Assembly (NCBI GenBank): GCA_046154125.1
Contig: JBJXEJ010000146.1
Span: forward strand, 1 to 64,000
DNA length: 64,000 nucleotides
Direction of reading: 5' to 3'
Source: PBB1 sp046154125
GTDB taxonomy: Bacteria; Pseudomonadota; Gammaproteobacteria; Burkholderiales; Burkholderiaceae_C
Part shown: positions 1 through 9,520 of the stretch, piece by piece
How positions within the stretch are numbered: the stretch's first letter is position 1
Layout of the letters: each line of letters opens with the position of its first letter
Translations under genes and position numbers: made by a program
Notes under the pieces: model-generated
Database searches by the model: none
What the model was told of the DNA's origin: nothing
Seen by the model: the letters and a program-made list of their open reading frames with translations, nothing else

Positions 1-11
1 GCGATGCCGCC

Positions 12-770
12 TCAGCCGCGCCCGATGTACGGCATGGCCGTCGCCATGATCGTCATGAACTGCACGTTGGCCGACAGCGGCAGGCTGGCCATGTGGACCA
101 CGGCGTTGGCGACATGCGCCACGTCCATCCGCGGTTCGGACATCCGGCTGCCGTTGGCCTGAAGGATGCCGGCGGCCATGGCCTCGGTCATGTCGGTGGC
201 GGCGTTGCCGATGTCGATCTGCCCGCAGGCGATGTCGTGCTCACGGCCGTCGAGCGAGGTCGACCGTGTCAGGCCGGTGATCGCGTGCTTGGTCGCGGTG
301 TACGGGGCAGTGAAGGGGCGCGGCACATGGGCCGAGATCGATCCGTTGTTGATGATGCGGCCGCCGCGCGGGTTCTGCGCCTTCATCAGCCGGAACGCCT
401 GCTGGGTGCACAGGAAGGCTCCGGTCAGGTTGACGTCGACCACTGCCTTCCATTGCTCGAAGCTCAGCTCGTCGATCGGCACCGCCGGGGCGCCGGTGCC
501 GGCGTTGTTGAACAGCAGGTCGAGTCGGCCGCAGATGCTGCGCACCCGCTCGAACAGCGCGACCACCGAGGCCGGGTCGGTGACATCGGTGGGTACGGCC
601 AGCGCATGGGTGGCGTTGACGCCTGCGGCGTCCGCAGTCTCGTTCAACGCGGCCTGGCGTCGACCGGCCAGCACCACGGTGTAGCCGGCATCCAGCAAGG
701 CCAGCGCGCAGGCGCGCCCGATGCCGCTGCCGGCGCCGGTCACCACGGCGACTCGCATGTTCTCGATCAT
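12..770 (-). CDS. SDR family NAD(P)-dependent oxidoreductase
   Basis: Short-chain dehydrogenase/reductase of 252 aa, the usual length for a classical SDR. The cofactor motif TGAGSGIG lies at residues 11-18, NNAG at 88-91, the catalytic serine near 144 and the YTATK motif (Tyr157, Lys161). The ATG at 770 overlaps the stop of the upstream gene (ATGA), so it is the last gene of the thrB / membrane protein / SDR operon; a second ATG at 758 is possible. All catalytic residues are present. The substrate cannot be read from the sequence, and the operon partners give no strong hint. Confidence 0.9.
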   Translation of the reverse strand: MIENMRVAVVTGAGSGIGRACALALLDAGYTVVLAGRRQAALNETADAAGVNATHALAVPTDVTDPASVVALFERVRSICGRLDLLFNNAGTGAPAVPIDELSFEQWKAVVDVNLTGAFLCTQQAFRLMKAQNPRGGRIINNGSISAHVPRPFTAPYTATKHAITGLTRSTSLDGREHDIACGQIDIGNAATDMTEAMAAGILQANGSRMSEPRMDVAHVANAVVHMASLPLSANVQFMTIMATAMPYIGRG

Positions 771-1588
771 GCGAGCGGCTCGGCTTCGGGGGGCGATTCG
801 ATGGCCGGGCGCTGTTCGAAACAGTCGGTGAAGGTGAAGTACAGCGATGCGTAGAACACCGTCGAGAACATCAGCCCGGCCGGCAGGGCCGCCACGGCCA
901 CCAGCTGGGGTGCGCCGAACAGCATGAACACGGTGTTGACCAGGATCGCGAACAGGAAAACGAGTGCGGCCCAGGTCAGCCCGTACACCGTGAAGGCGCC
1001 CTTGTTGCGCCAGCAGGCAATGGTGCTCGAGAACAGCGACTGCGCCGGTCCCTGGCCGTCCCAGTGCACCAGTGCCGGGGCGTGCCAGAAAGGCAGCGCA
1101 AGCAGACTCGCCAGTCCGAGCCGAACGAGCATGCCGGCCGTCAGTCGCGGGTCGCTCATCAGCACGTCGAGGCGTTCGGTGTCGGCCGTCTTCGTGGTCA
1201 TGGCCTCCTGCAGTGCATCGAACGTGCCGCCATCGACGACATTGCTGAGCCACATGATGAACAGGCTGGCACCGGCATAGATCAAGCCGAGCTTCAACAT
1301 CGCGATGGCCTGGGGGCGCCGTCCGCGCACCGGCTCGATGAAGACGTTGGCCATCGGAGCCTGTCCCTTCAGCGCACGTTGGGTGGCCAGCATGAAGCCT
1401 TGCGACACCAGCGGCAGCGAGGTCAGCAACAGCAACGTCCCGATGCCGGGCACCAGCAGCATCAGCATCGCGCCGAACAGGAAGCTGGCGAACAGCGCGG
1501 CAAATGCCAGGGGTTTGCCGAAGAACACGCGAAAGCCGCTGCGCACCCACAGCACGCCGCGGCTTGCCGGCACGGTCAACAATTTCAT
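767..1588 (-). CDS. BPSS1780-type multi-spanning membrane protein
   Basis: Protein of 273 aa with about five to six hydrophobic segments (residues ~25-60, 95-120, 155-180, 205-255) and an acidic, proline-rich C-terminus. It resembles the BPSS1780 family of inner-membrane proteins, which is widespread in Betaproteobacteria and has no established function. The ATG at 1588 overlaps the thrB stop by 4 nt (ATGA) and its own stop overlaps the SDR start, so the three genes are translationally coupled. Family assignment is from recognition of the N-terminal pattern; function is unknown. Confidence 0.8.
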   Translation of the reverse strand: MKLLTVPASRGVLWVRSGFRVFFGKPLAFAALFASFLFGAMLMLLVPGIGTLLLLTSLPLVSQGFMLATQRALKGQAPMANVFIEPVRGRRPQAIAMLKLGLIYAGASLFIMWLSNVVDGGTFDALQEAMTTKTADTERLDVLMSDPRLTAGMLVRLGLASLLALPFWHAPALVHWDGQGPAQSLFSSTIACWRNKGAFTVYGLTWAALVFLFAILVNTVFMLFGAPQLVAVAALPAGLMFSTVFYASLYFTFTDCFEQRPAIESPPEAEPLA

Positions 1589-2592
1589 GCGGCGTCCGGC
1601 GTGGCGGCTCGTGAGGAGGGAAGGATCGGATGCCACGGGGTGTCGACCCGCTGGCGCAGCACGCGTTCGAAGTGGGTCGGATCGTGGGCAGTCAGCATCG
1701 CGGCGTCGCGCGGCAGGTGCAGATCCCACAGCCGCGAGATCCAGAAGCGCAGGGCGCCGCCGCGCAGCATTGCCGGAAACAGGCGCTGCTCATCGCCGGT
1801 GATCGGACGCACCGCGTGGTACGCCTCGACCAGTGCCAGCGCGCGGTCTTCGTCGAGGCGGCCGGTGACGAGATCGATGCACCAGTCGTTGAGGCACACG
1901 GCGATGTCGAACAGGAAGGTGTCGACGCCGGCAAAGTAGAAATCGAAGAGGCCGCTCAGCCGGTCTCCGCTGCCATCGGGCCGCTCGTCGAACATCACGT
2001 TGTCGCGGAACAGGTCGGCATGCACCGGACCGCGCGGCAGGCGGGTGCATGCAGGCGACAGTGCCATGTGCTGCTGGAATGCCAGTTCCGCCTCGATGAG
2101 CGCGCGTTGGGATTCGGTCAGGAAGGGCTGCACCACCGGCACTGTCTCGGTCCACCAGGCAAGTCCGCGCAGGTTGGGCTGGTGCAGGTCGAAATCGAGC
2201 CCGGCGACGTGCATCCGCGCGAGCATGCCGCCGAGTTGCTCGCAGTGTTCGACGTCGGGCGCAAGGCGGCTGCTTCCGCTGAGGCGGTCAACCACCGCGG
2301 CCGGCTTGCCCTGAAGCGTGTGGAGGATTTCGCCCTGAGCATCCGCGCACGGGTCGGGCACCGGGATGCCGCGCTGCGCCAGGTGCTTCATCAGCCGCAG
2401 GTAGAACGGCAACTGCTCGGCGGTCAGGCGCTCGAACAGCGTCAACACGTAGCGGCCCTGCGTGGTCTCGGCGAAATAGTTGGTGTTCTCGATGCCGCCC
2501 GCGCAGCCTTCAAGCGCCGTCAGGCGACCGATGTTCAGGCGCAGGACGAGTTCAGCGGCCGCATCGAACGGCACTTCGGTGTACACAGCCAT
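1585..2592 (-). CDS. thrB: Homoserine kinase (APH-like type)
   Basis: Phosphorylates L-homoserine to O-phosphohomoserine in threonine biosynthesis. The 335-aa protein has the aminoglycoside-phosphotransferase-like fold used by many proteobacterial ThrB enzymes, not the GHMP fold. It carries the catalytic loop HxDxxxxN (His191, Asp193, Asn198) followed by the metal-binding Asp near 217 in a DFYFAG segment. I place the start at the ATG at 2592, where the conserved MAVYTEV N-terminus begins; an upstream in-frame ATG at 2622 would add ten unconserved residues. It heads a three-gene reverse-strand operon and sits next to a DUF2782-type gene and polA, a common betaproteobacterial order. Confidence 0.93.
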   Translation of the reverse strand: MAVYTEVPFDAAAELVLRLNIGRLTALEGCAGGIENTNYFAETTQGRYVLTLFERLTAEQLPFYLRLMKHLAQRGIPVPDPCADAQGEILHTLQGKPAAVVDRLSGSSRLAPDVEHCEQLGGMLARMHVAGLDFDLHQPNLRGLAWWTETVPVVQPFLTESQRALIEAELAFQQHMALSPACTRLPRGPVHADLFRDNVMFDERPDGSGDRLSGLFDFYFAGVDTFLFDIAVCLNDWCIDLVTGRLDEDRALALVEAYHAVRPITGDEQRLFPAMLRGGALRFWISRLWDLHLPRDAAMLTAHDPTHFERVLRQRVDTPWHPILPSSRAATPDAA

Positions 2593-2665
2593 CGCAGACA
2601 GTTGCGAACCAGGTTCGCGCAAGAAAAGTTGGAATCGGAGTGTCGTGCAGTCGGGAGTGTCGCCG

Positions 2666-3064
2666 TCAGAACGACAGCACGGGCCACACCCGCTTGCCTA
2701 CGGAACCATTGGAGCCGTTCGGGCCTTCGGTCTGGTCGGGTGCACCGCTCGGCGGAATGATCTCGTAGGGCTTGCCGCCCTTCTTCGGGGTGACGGTGAT
2801 GCGCTTGGTCTGCCCGCGCACCTTCAATTCGTCGATGCGCGCACCATCGTCCTCGACCACGGTCTTGCGCACGGCAGGCTCGCCGCGCTGGGTCTTCTCG
2901 TCTGCCGAGGGTGCGGCGGGATCAAGTGGCCTGGCTGACGGCAGGATCTCGACGACCGTGGGGCGTTGTGGCGTAGCCGGGGCCTCGGCCCGGGCCACGC
3001 CCGGAAGGCTGGCGGTACAAAACAGCACGAAGAGTGCGGAAAACCAGCGTTGACTTGTGCTCAT
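2666..3064 (-). CDS. DUF2782-type secreted protein
   Basis: Small 132-aa protein with an N-terminal signal peptide (hydrophobic core about residues 8-22, cleavage likely after VARA or AEA). It has a proline-rich linker and a C-terminal region rich in Arg, Lys and Thr ending in a hydrophobic PVLSF. Similar short proteins of the DUF2782 family are often found beside polA in Betaproteobacteria; no function is established. It is divergent from polA (start-to-start about 110 bp) and precedes thrB by 73 bp on the same strand. Confidence 0.78.
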   Translation of the reverse strand: MSTSQRWFSALFVLFCTASLPGVARAEAPATPQRPTVVEILPSARPLDPAAPSADEKTQRGEPAVRKTVVEDDGARIDELKVRGQTKRITVTPKKGGKPYEIIPPSGAPDQTEGPNGSNGSVGKRVWPVLSF

Positions 3065-3173
3065 CGGGTCATTTTAGGCGCCGATGCCTGCGGCTGGCGC
3101 GACGCCGGACACCAGGCGCCGTTGCGCGGGACACGTGCGTCCCGGCCGCCACACTGAGCAGCACAATCCGTTG

Positions 3174-6011
3174 ATGAGTTCCACCCCACCCCACGTGATG
3201 CTGCTGGTCGACGGATCCAGCTACCTTTACCGCGCCTACCACGCGCTGCCGGATCTGCGCGGACCGGACGGGTTCCCGACCGGGGCGCTGCATGGCATGG
3301 TGGCGATGCTGCAGCGCGCGCTGAAGGACGTGAAGCCCGAACATGCGGTGTGCGTGTTCGACGCGAAGGGGCCGACCTTCCGAGACGAGTGGTACCCGCA
3401 ATACAAGGCGCACCGCAGCCCTATGCCCGAGCCGCTGGTGCAGCAGATCGAGCCCATCCACGAAGTCGTGAGACTGCTCGGCTGGCCGGTGTTGATGGTG
3501 CCCGGCATCGAGGCAGACGACGCGATCGGCACGCTGGCGCGGGTCGCGGCCGCGTCGGGCCACCAGGTCGTCATCTCCACGGGTGACAAGGATCTGGCCC
3601 AACTCGTGAACGACCGCGTCACGCTGATCAACACGATGAGCAACGAGCGGCTCGATGCGCATGGCGTGATGGCCAAGTTCGGCGTGCCGCCAGAGCGCAT
3701 CGTGGACTACCTGACGCTGATGGGTGACACGGTCGACAACGTTCCCGGCGTCGAGAAGGTCGGTCCCAAGACGGCCGCCAAGTGGATCGCCGAGCACGGC
3801 TCGCTCCAGGGCGTGATCGCCGCCGCCGATGGCATCAAGGGCGCGGCCGGCGAGAACCTGCGGCGTGCGCTCGACTGGCTGCCGCAGGCACAGCGGTTGG
3901 TCACGGTGCGCCTCGACTGCGACCTGGCCGGGCACGTGCCCGGCTGGCCGGTGCTCGATGCGCTGGCGCTGAAGGAAGCCGACCGGGAGGCCTTGCGCGA
4001 TTTCTATGCGCGCTACGGATTCAAGACCTGGTTGCGCGACATCGAGGCGTCGCTCGGCGTGGTGGCTGCGGAACCGCCGGCTCGCAAGCGCGCGGCTCCA
4101 GCGAAGGCCGCGTCGGGCGAACCGGACCTGTTCAGTGCCGAGGCCGAACCCGCCGAAGCGCCCGCGAGCCACCTGGCCTCCATCGATCCCGTCGAGCACC
4201 ACTACGACACGGTGCTGACGCGCGAAGCGCTCGAAGCCTGGGCCGCGAAGATCGAAGCGGCTTCTCGAGAGGGCACCCTCACCGCGATCGACACCGAGAC
4301 CGATTCGCTCGATGCGATGCGGGCGCAACTGGTCGGCATCTCGCTCAGCGTGACCCCCGGCGAGGCGGCCTACATCCCGCTGCGCCACGACTACACCGGT
4401 GCGCCGGCGCAGTTGCACGTCGACGAAGTGCTGGCCCGCCTGAAGCCCTGGCTCGAAGACCCCGCGGCACCCAAGCTGGGCCAGAACATCAAGTACGACA
4501 CCCATGTATTGCAGAACGCCGGCATCCACATCCAAGGCTACGCGCACGACACGATGCTGGAAAGCTACGTGCTCGAAGCGCACAAGCCCCACAGTCTGGA
4601 GAGCCTGGCGCAGCGCCACCTGGGTCGCGGCGGACTGAGCTACGAGGACCTCTGCGGCAAGGGTGTGCACCAGATTCCCTTTGGCCAGGTCGATGTGGAC
4701 AGGGCGGCCGTCTACTCGTGCGAAGACAGCGACATGACGCTTGACGTGCACCGCACGCTGTGGCCGCAGATCGAGGTCGAACCGGGTCTGCGTGATGTGT
4801 ATGCGCGCATCGAGCTGCCGACCGCGCTGCTGCTGCAGCGCATTGAACGCACTGGCGTGTTGATCGACCCGTCCCGCCTGGCGGCGCAGAGCCAGCAACT
4901 CGGCGAGCGGATGGTCGCGCTGGAGGCCGAAGCCTACGAACTGGCCGGCCAGCCGTTCAACATGGGCAGCCCGAAGCAGATCGGCGAGATCCTGTTCACC
5001 AAGCTGGGCCTGCCGGTCAAGAAGAAGACCGCGACCGGCGCGCCGAGCACCGACGAAGAGGTGCTGGCCGAACTGGCGGCCGATTACCCGCTGCCGGCGC
5101 GGCTGCTCGAGCACCGCAGCCTGTCGAAGCTGAAGGGCACCTACACCGACAAGCTGCCGCTGATGATCAACCCCGCCACCGGCCGCGTGCACACCAACTA
5201 TGCGCAGGCGGTGGCGGTGACTGGCCGGCTGGCCAGCAACGAACCCAACCTGCAGAACATCCCGATCCGCACCGCCGAGGGCCGCAAGGTGCGCGAAGCC
5301 TTCATCGCCCCGCCCGGGCACGTGATCCTGAGTGCCGACTACTCGCAGATCGAGTTGCGCATCATGGCGCACATCAGCGAGGACCCGGGTCTGCTGAAGG
5401 CCTTCGCCGACGGCATGGACGTGCACCGCGCGACCGCGAGCGAGGTGTTCGGCATCGATGCGGCGTCGGTCACTTCCGAGCAGCGGCGCTATGCCAAGAC
5501 GATCAACTTCGGCCTGATCTACGGCATGGGTGCGTTCGGCCTGGCGCAGAGCCTGGGCATCGAGCGCAGCGCGGCGGCGGCCTACATCGAGCGGTACTTC
5601 CAGCGGTTCGCAGGCGTGAAGCGCTACATGGACGACACGCGGGCATCGGCGAAGGACAAAGGCTTTGTCGAAACGCTGTTCGGACGCCGCGTCTACCTGC
5701 CCGAGATCAACGGCGGCAACGGCCCGCGCAAGGCCGGTGCGGAGCGGCAGGCCATCAACGCGCCGATGCAGGGCACGGCCGCCGACCTGATCAAGCTGGC
5801 GATGCTGGCTGTGCAGCGGGTGCTGGATGCCGAGGGCCGTGCCTCGCGCATCGTGATGCAGGTGCATGACGAGCTGGTGCTGGAGGTGCCCGATGCCGAT
5901 CTCGATTGGGCTCGATCTGCCGTGCCTGCGGCGATGGCGTCTGTCGCGACCTTGAAGGTGCCGTTGCTGGCGGAAGTGGGCGTGGGGGCCAACTGGGATG
6001 AGGCCCATTGA
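3174..6011 (+). CDS. polA: DNA polymerase I
   Basis: Full-length 945-aa repair and Okazaki-fragment polymerase. It has three domains: 5'-3' exonuclease (residues ~1-300), 3'-5' proofreading exonuclease (~335-545) and polymerase (~560-945). The proofreading site looks intact (DTETD near 372, NIKYD, and the EDSD motif). Polymerase motif A (ADYSQIELR, ~721), motif B (RRYAKTINFGLIYG, ~771) and motif C (QVHDELV, ~895) are all present. The ATG at 3174 matches the family N-terminus (MLLVDGSSYLYRAYHAL nearby); an in-frame ATG at 3084 would add an unconserved leader. The gene is transcribed alone. Confidence 0.97.
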   Translation: MSSTPPHVMLLVDGSSYLYRAYHALPDLRGPDGFPTGALHGMVAMLQRALKDVKPEHAVCVFDAKGPTFRDEWYPQYKAHRSPMPEPLVQQIEPIHEVVRLLGWPVLMVPGIEADDAIGTLARVAAASGHQVVISTGDKDLAQLVNDRVTLINTMSNERLDAHGVMAKFGVPPERIVDYLTLMGDTVDNVPGVEKVGPKTAAKWIAEHGSLQGVIAAADGIKGAAGENLRRALDWLPQAQRLVTVRLDCDLAGHVPGWPVLDALALKEADREALRDFYARYGFKTWLRDIEASLGVVAAEPPARKRAAPAKAASGEPDLFSAEAEPAEAPASHLASIDPVEHHYDTVLTREALEAWAAKIEAASREGTLTAIDTETDSLDAMRAQLVGISLSVTPGEAAYIPLRHDYTGAPAQLHVDEVLARLKPWLEDPAAPKLGQNIKYDTHVLQNAGIHIQGYAHDTMLESYVLEAHKPHSLESLAQRHLGRGGLSYEDLCGKGVHQIPFGQVDVDRAAVYSCEDSDMTLDVHRTLWPQIEVEPGLRDVYARIELPTALLLQRIERTGVLIDPSRLAAQSQQLGERMVALEAEAYELAGQPFNMGSPKQIGEILFTKLGLPVKKKTATGAPSTDEEVLAELAADYPLPARLLEHRSLSKLKGTYTDKLPLMINPATGRVHTNYAQAVAVTGRLASNEPNLQNIPIRTAEGRKVREAFIAPPGHVILSADYSQIELRIMAHISEDPGLLKAFADGMDVHRATASEVFGIDAASVTSEQRRYAKTINFGLIYGMGAFGLAQSLGIERSAAAAYIERYFQRFAGVKRYMDDTRASAKDKGFVETLFGRRVYLPEINGGNGPRKAGAERQAINAPMQGTAADLIKLAMLAVQRVLDAEGRASRIVMQVHDELVLEVPDADLDWARSAVPAAMASVATLKVPLLAEVGVGANWDEAH

Positions 6012-6083
6012 GGGATGGTTTCTTGTCGAGCGACTGCGCCGGGGCTGAAACCGACGCGGTGCAGCGAACTGCAAACCCGCCGG

Positions 6084-7163
6084 CTAAGAGCCGGACCGCT
6101 CGACCCGAGCCGCGATGTAGATGTCCCACACCGCCATGAACATTGCGGCGATCACGGGCCCGATCACGAAGCCGTTGATACCGAAGGCCGCCATGCCGCC
6201 TAGCGTCGAGATCATCACGACGTAATCGGGCATCTGGGTGTCCTTGCCGACCAGGAACTGGCGCAACACGTTGTCCACCAGGCCGATCACCAGCACCCCA
6301 TAGGCGATCAGCGCAACACCCTGGCCGACGGCACCCGTCACGAGGAAATACAGCGCGACCGGCATCCAGATCAGCCCGGCTCCGATCGCCGGAAGCAGTG
6401 ACAGGAAGGCCATCAGAACCGCCCACAACAGCGCGCCGGTGACGCCGAGAAACCAGAACGCGAGGCCGCCCAGCGCGCCCTGTGTGGCCGCGACCACCAC
6501 GTTGCCCTTGACCGTCGCGCGGATCACCGTGGTGAACTTGCGCAGCAGGTTGCGCTTGTCCTGTTCGTCGAGAGGAATGGCCGCGTTGACATGCAGCGCA
6601 AGGGCGGCACCGTCGCGCAGCAGGAAGAACACGAGGTAGATCGTGATCACGAAGCTGACGACGAACTCGAAGGTGTTCTGCCCGATGCTCAGTACCTGCG
6701 TGGCGATCAGGCTGGTTCCCTGCGCGATCGCCGCGGTGAGTTTCAGCTTCAGCGCGGCGATGTTGCCGAACCCGAAATGGTTCAGCAGGTCGGTGACCCA
6801 CGCGGGCAGCGCGAGCACGATCTGCTCGAAGTAGCGGCCGAAGTCGAGCTCGCCTGACTGCGTGCGGGCGTACACGCCGGCTCCTTCACGAGCCAGCGAT
6901 GCGGCGATCACCGCCAGCGGAAGCAGCACGATCAGCACGATCGCGGCCAGCGTGGCCAGCGCGGCCAGCGATGGGTGATCGGGCATTCGACGCTTCAGGC
7001 GTCGGTGCATAGGTGCGAACAGTATCGCGAGCACCAGGCCCCAGAACACCGAACCGAAGAACGGCCAGAGGATCCAGCCGAACCCCAGCGACACCGCCAC
7101 CAGCACGAAAAGGAAAGCCCTGTTCTCGAGCATGGAGTCGCGTTTCGGATCGGGTGGGGACAT
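6084..7163 (-). CDS. AI-2E family transporter (PerM-like)
   Basis: Inner-membrane protein of 359 aa with about eight transmembrane segments, matching the AI-2E/PerM exporter family in length and pattern. Two helices lie at the N-terminus, then an amphipathic periplasmic region (~80-150), then helices from ~155, with the conserved LPAIGAGLIWMP segment near 245 and the G-rich IGLVDN region. Members export diverse small molecules; some move Na+/H+ or autoinducer-2, so the substrate here is unknown. It is convergent with polA and divergent from ppk. A second in-frame ATG at 7133 is possible. Confidence 0.88.
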   Translation of the reverse strand: MSPPDPKRDSMLENRAFLFVLVAVSLGFGWILWPFFGSVFWGLVLAILFAPMHRRLKRRMPDHPSLAALATLAAIVLIVLLPLAVIAASLAREGAGVYARTQSGELDFGRYFEQIVLALPAWVTDLLNHFGFGNIAALKLKLTAAIAQGTSLIATQVLSIGQNTFEFVVSFVITIYLVFFLLRDGAALALHVNAAIPLDEQDKRNLLRKFTTVIRATVKGNVVVAATQGALGGLAFWFLGVTGALLWAVLMAFLSLLPAIGAGLIWMPVALYFLVTGAVGQGVALIAYGVLVIGLVDNVLRQFLVGKDTQMPDYVVMISTLGGMAAFGINGFVIGPVIAAMFMAVWDIYIAARVERSGS

Positions 7164-7206
7164 ATCGGCGGCAGGTGCTGGGATGTCCGGGATGGTATCG
7201 CCGGGT

Positions 7207-7235
7207 CTGTCACGGCCGTGTCACGGCGCTGACAC
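7207..7235 (+). promoter_or_regulatory. Pho-box-like 11-bp direct repeats upstream of ppk
   Basis: Three CTGTCAC-like heptamers repeat with exact 11-bp spacing: CTGTCAC at 7207, GTGTCAC at 7218 and CTGACAC at 7229. PhoB binds tandem CTGTCA-type half-sites with this period, and ppk is a known Pho-regulon member in several proteobacteria. The array ends 80 bp before the ppk ATG and points towards it. No clear -10 was recognised at the ideal distance, so the role is inferred. Confidence 0.5.
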
Positions 7236-7314
7236 ATCATCCGGGGTCTGAATCGCTGTCCGCGCGTGTGGTGCATGGACCGACGCGACGGTTCAACCTC
7301 CATAAACTAGCCGA

Positions 7315-9516
7315 ATGAGCATCGATCCCCCGCAGCGAGCCAGTGTCGACCCCGTTGTGCTGACGTTGGCTGGCGCGACGCGTCCCGCGCCTGCGCCAGC
7401 CGCACCTGTGGCCATCCCGCAACCGGGCGATCCGTCGCTGATGCTCGGCCGCGAGACGTCGATCCTCGAATTCAACCGGCGGGTGCTGGCGCAGGCATTG
7501 CGCGCCGACGTGCCGCTGCTCGAACGCTTGCGCTACATCTGCATCGTGTCGTCGAACATCGACGAGTTCTTCGAGGTGCGCTTCGCCGATTACCTGGAAG
7601 CCTCGCGCTTGCCGAATGCCGGCGTGACCGACGCGGACGTGGAGGCGATCACCGCCGAAGCGCACCGGCTGATCGACGACCAGTACGCCGCATTCAACGA
7701 CCAGGTCATGCCGCTGCTGCAGCGCGCGGACATCGTGATCCTGAACCATGCCGATCGCGACGAGGCGCAGCGCGAGTGGGTCGATCACTTCTTCCAGAAG
7801 CAGGTGCGGCCGCTGCTGGTGCCGATCGGGCTGGACCCGTCGCATCCGTTTCCGCTGGTCGCCAACAAGGCGCTGAACTTCATCGTGCGCCTGGGAGGCA
7901 AGGACGCATTCGGACGCGAGAACACGATCGCCATCGTCAAGGTGCCGCGCGTGCTGCCGCGCGTGATCCGCCTGCCCGATGCGCTGGTGCCCGGCAAGCA
8001 GGGTTTCGTGCTGCTGACCAGCGTGATCCGCGCGCATCTGGGCGAGTTGTTCCCGGGGCGCGAGGTGGAGACCTTCTCGCAATTCCGCGTCACGCGCGAC
8101 TCCGACCTCGAAGTCGATGAAGACGATGTCAAGAACCTGCGGCAGGCACTGCGTTCGGGGCTCAGTTCGCGCCATTTCGGGCAGGCCATCCGGCTGGAGG
8201 TGGTCAGCAGCTGTCCCCCGGAGTTGTCCGAGTTCCTGCTCGAACAGTTCGACCTGCCCGAGGCGGCTCTCTACAAGGTCAACGGCCCGGTCAACCTGGT
8301 GCGCCTGAATCAGCTGATCGATCAGGTGACTGATCGCAGCGCGCGGCCGCCGCTGCGTTTTGCCCCGCACGAAGGCGTCTGGCCCGAGCGACGCCTGCCG
8401 CGCGGCCAGTCGATCTTTGCCAGCCTGCGCCGCGGTGATGTGCTGTTGCACCATCCGTTCGAGTCGTTCGACCCGGTGGTGCAGTTCCTGCGCGAAGCGG
8501 TCAACGACCCGGCGGTGCTCGCGATCAAGCAGACCATCTACCGCACCGGCAGCGAGTCGCCGCTGATGGACCTGCTGATCGAGGCCGCGCGCAAGGGCAA
8601 GGAGGTGATGGTCGTCGTCGAACTGAAGGCGCGCTTCGACGAAGAGGCGAACATCAACTGGGCCGAGCGGCTCGAGGCCGTCGGTGCCCAGGTGGTCTAC
8701 GGCGTCGTCGGGCTGAAGACGCATGCCAAGCTGCTGCTGGTGACGCGACGCGAGGTCGGCGCTGGCGGCGGGCCGAACGCCGTGGTGCGGCTGCGTCGAT
8801 ATGCCCACCTGTCGACCGGCAACTACAACCCGAAGACGGCCCGGCTCTACACCGACATCGGCTACCTGACCGCGGACACCGAACTGACGGCCGACGCCGA
8901 CGCGGTGTTCCAGCAACTGGCCAGCCTGGGCAAGATGAAGCCGCTGCGGCAACTGCTGCAGGCGCCGTTCACGCTGCATCGCCGGTTGATCCACACCATC
9001 GATCGCGTGGCAGACGCCGCCAGCGCCGGCCTGCCGGCGCGCATCGTCGTCAAGCTCAACGCGCTGACCGACCCGCCGCTGATCGATGCGCTGGTGCGCG
9101 CGGGGCAGGCGGGCGCCGACATCGACTTGATCGTGCGTGGCGCGTGTGTGCTGCGCCCCGGCGTGCCGGGCGCCACCGACCGCATCCGCGTGCGCTCGGT
9201 GGTCGGGCGCTTTCTCGAGCACTCGCGGGTCATGTATTTCCGCTGGGGGCCGGGCGACGACGACGAGGTGCTGTACCTGTCGAGCGCCGACTGGATGAGC
9301 CGCAACATGCTGCGCCGCATCGAGGTGGCGTGGCCGGTGCGCGATCCGGCGTTGCGCCAGCGCGTGATCGACGAGTGCCTGGTGCCCTACCTGCACGACC
9401 GCCGCGAGGCGTGGATGCTCAACACCGATGGCAGCTTCTCGCGCCTGGGCAGCAACGGCGTCAGTGCGCAGCAGGCGCTGGTCACGCGCTACAAGGCGGG
9501 CAACCCGGGACCGTGA
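7315..9516 (+). CDS. ppk1: Polyphosphate kinase 1
   Basis: Reversible transfer of the ATP gamma-phosphate to inorganic polyphosphate. The 733-aa length fits PPK1. The N-terminal domain contains the conserved SILEFNRRVL and SNIDEFFEVR blocks. The phospholipase-D-like catalytic region holds the autophosphorylated histidine (His498, in RYAHLSTGNYN) and the second conserved histidine (His470, in GLKTHAKL). A ~35-residue Ala/Pro-rich extension precedes the conserved N-terminus. sixA follows 4 bp after its stop, and ppx lies nearby on the other strand, giving a polyphosphate synthesis and degradation cluster under a probable Pho-box. Confidence 0.97.
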   Translation: MSIDPPQRASVDPVVLTLAGATRPAPAPAAPVAIPQPGDPSLMLGRETSILEFNRRVLAQALRADVPLLERLRYICIVSSNIDEFFEVRFADYLEASRLPNAGVTDADVEAITAEAHRLIDDQYAAFNDQVMPLLQRADIVILNHADRDEAQREWVDHFFQKQVRPLLVPIGLDPSHPFPLVANKALNFIVRLGGKDAFGRENTIAIVKVPRVLPRVIRLPDALVPGKQGFVLLTSVIRAHLGELFPGREVETFSQFRVTRDSDLEVDEDDVKNLRQALRSGLSSRHFGQAIRLEVVSSCPPELSEFLLEQFDLPEAALYKVNGPVNLVRLNQLIDQVTDRSARPPLRFAPHEGVWPERRLPRGQSIFASLRRGDVLLHHPFESFDPVVQFLREAVNDPAVLAIKQTIYRTGSESPLMDLLIEAARKGKEVMVVVELKARFDEEANINWAERLEAVGAQVVYGVVGLKTHAKLLLVTRREVGAGGGPNAVVRLRRYAHLSTGNYNPKTARLYTDIGYLTADTELTADADAVFQQLASLGKMKPLRQLLQAPFTLHRRLIHTIDRVADAASAGLPARIVVKLNALTDPPLIDALVRAGQAGADIDLIVRGACVLRPGVPGATDRIRVRSVVGRFLEHSRVMYFRWGPGDDDEVLYLSSADWMSRNMLRRIEVAWPVRDPALRQRVIDECLVPYLHDRREAWMLNTDGSFSRLGSNGVSAQQALVTRYKAGNPGP

Positions 9517-9520
9517 CGCA

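Noticed and set aside
3069..6074. Open frame of about 1000 codons on the strand opposite polA
   Set aside because: High-GC codon bias of polA leaves the antisense frame free of stops. It has no conserved motif or ribosome site, and polA is certain.
6080..6094. CCGGCT-AAG-AGCCGG hairpin between polA and the transporter gene
   Set aside because: Good 6-bp stem but no T-run on either side, so not a convincing terminator.
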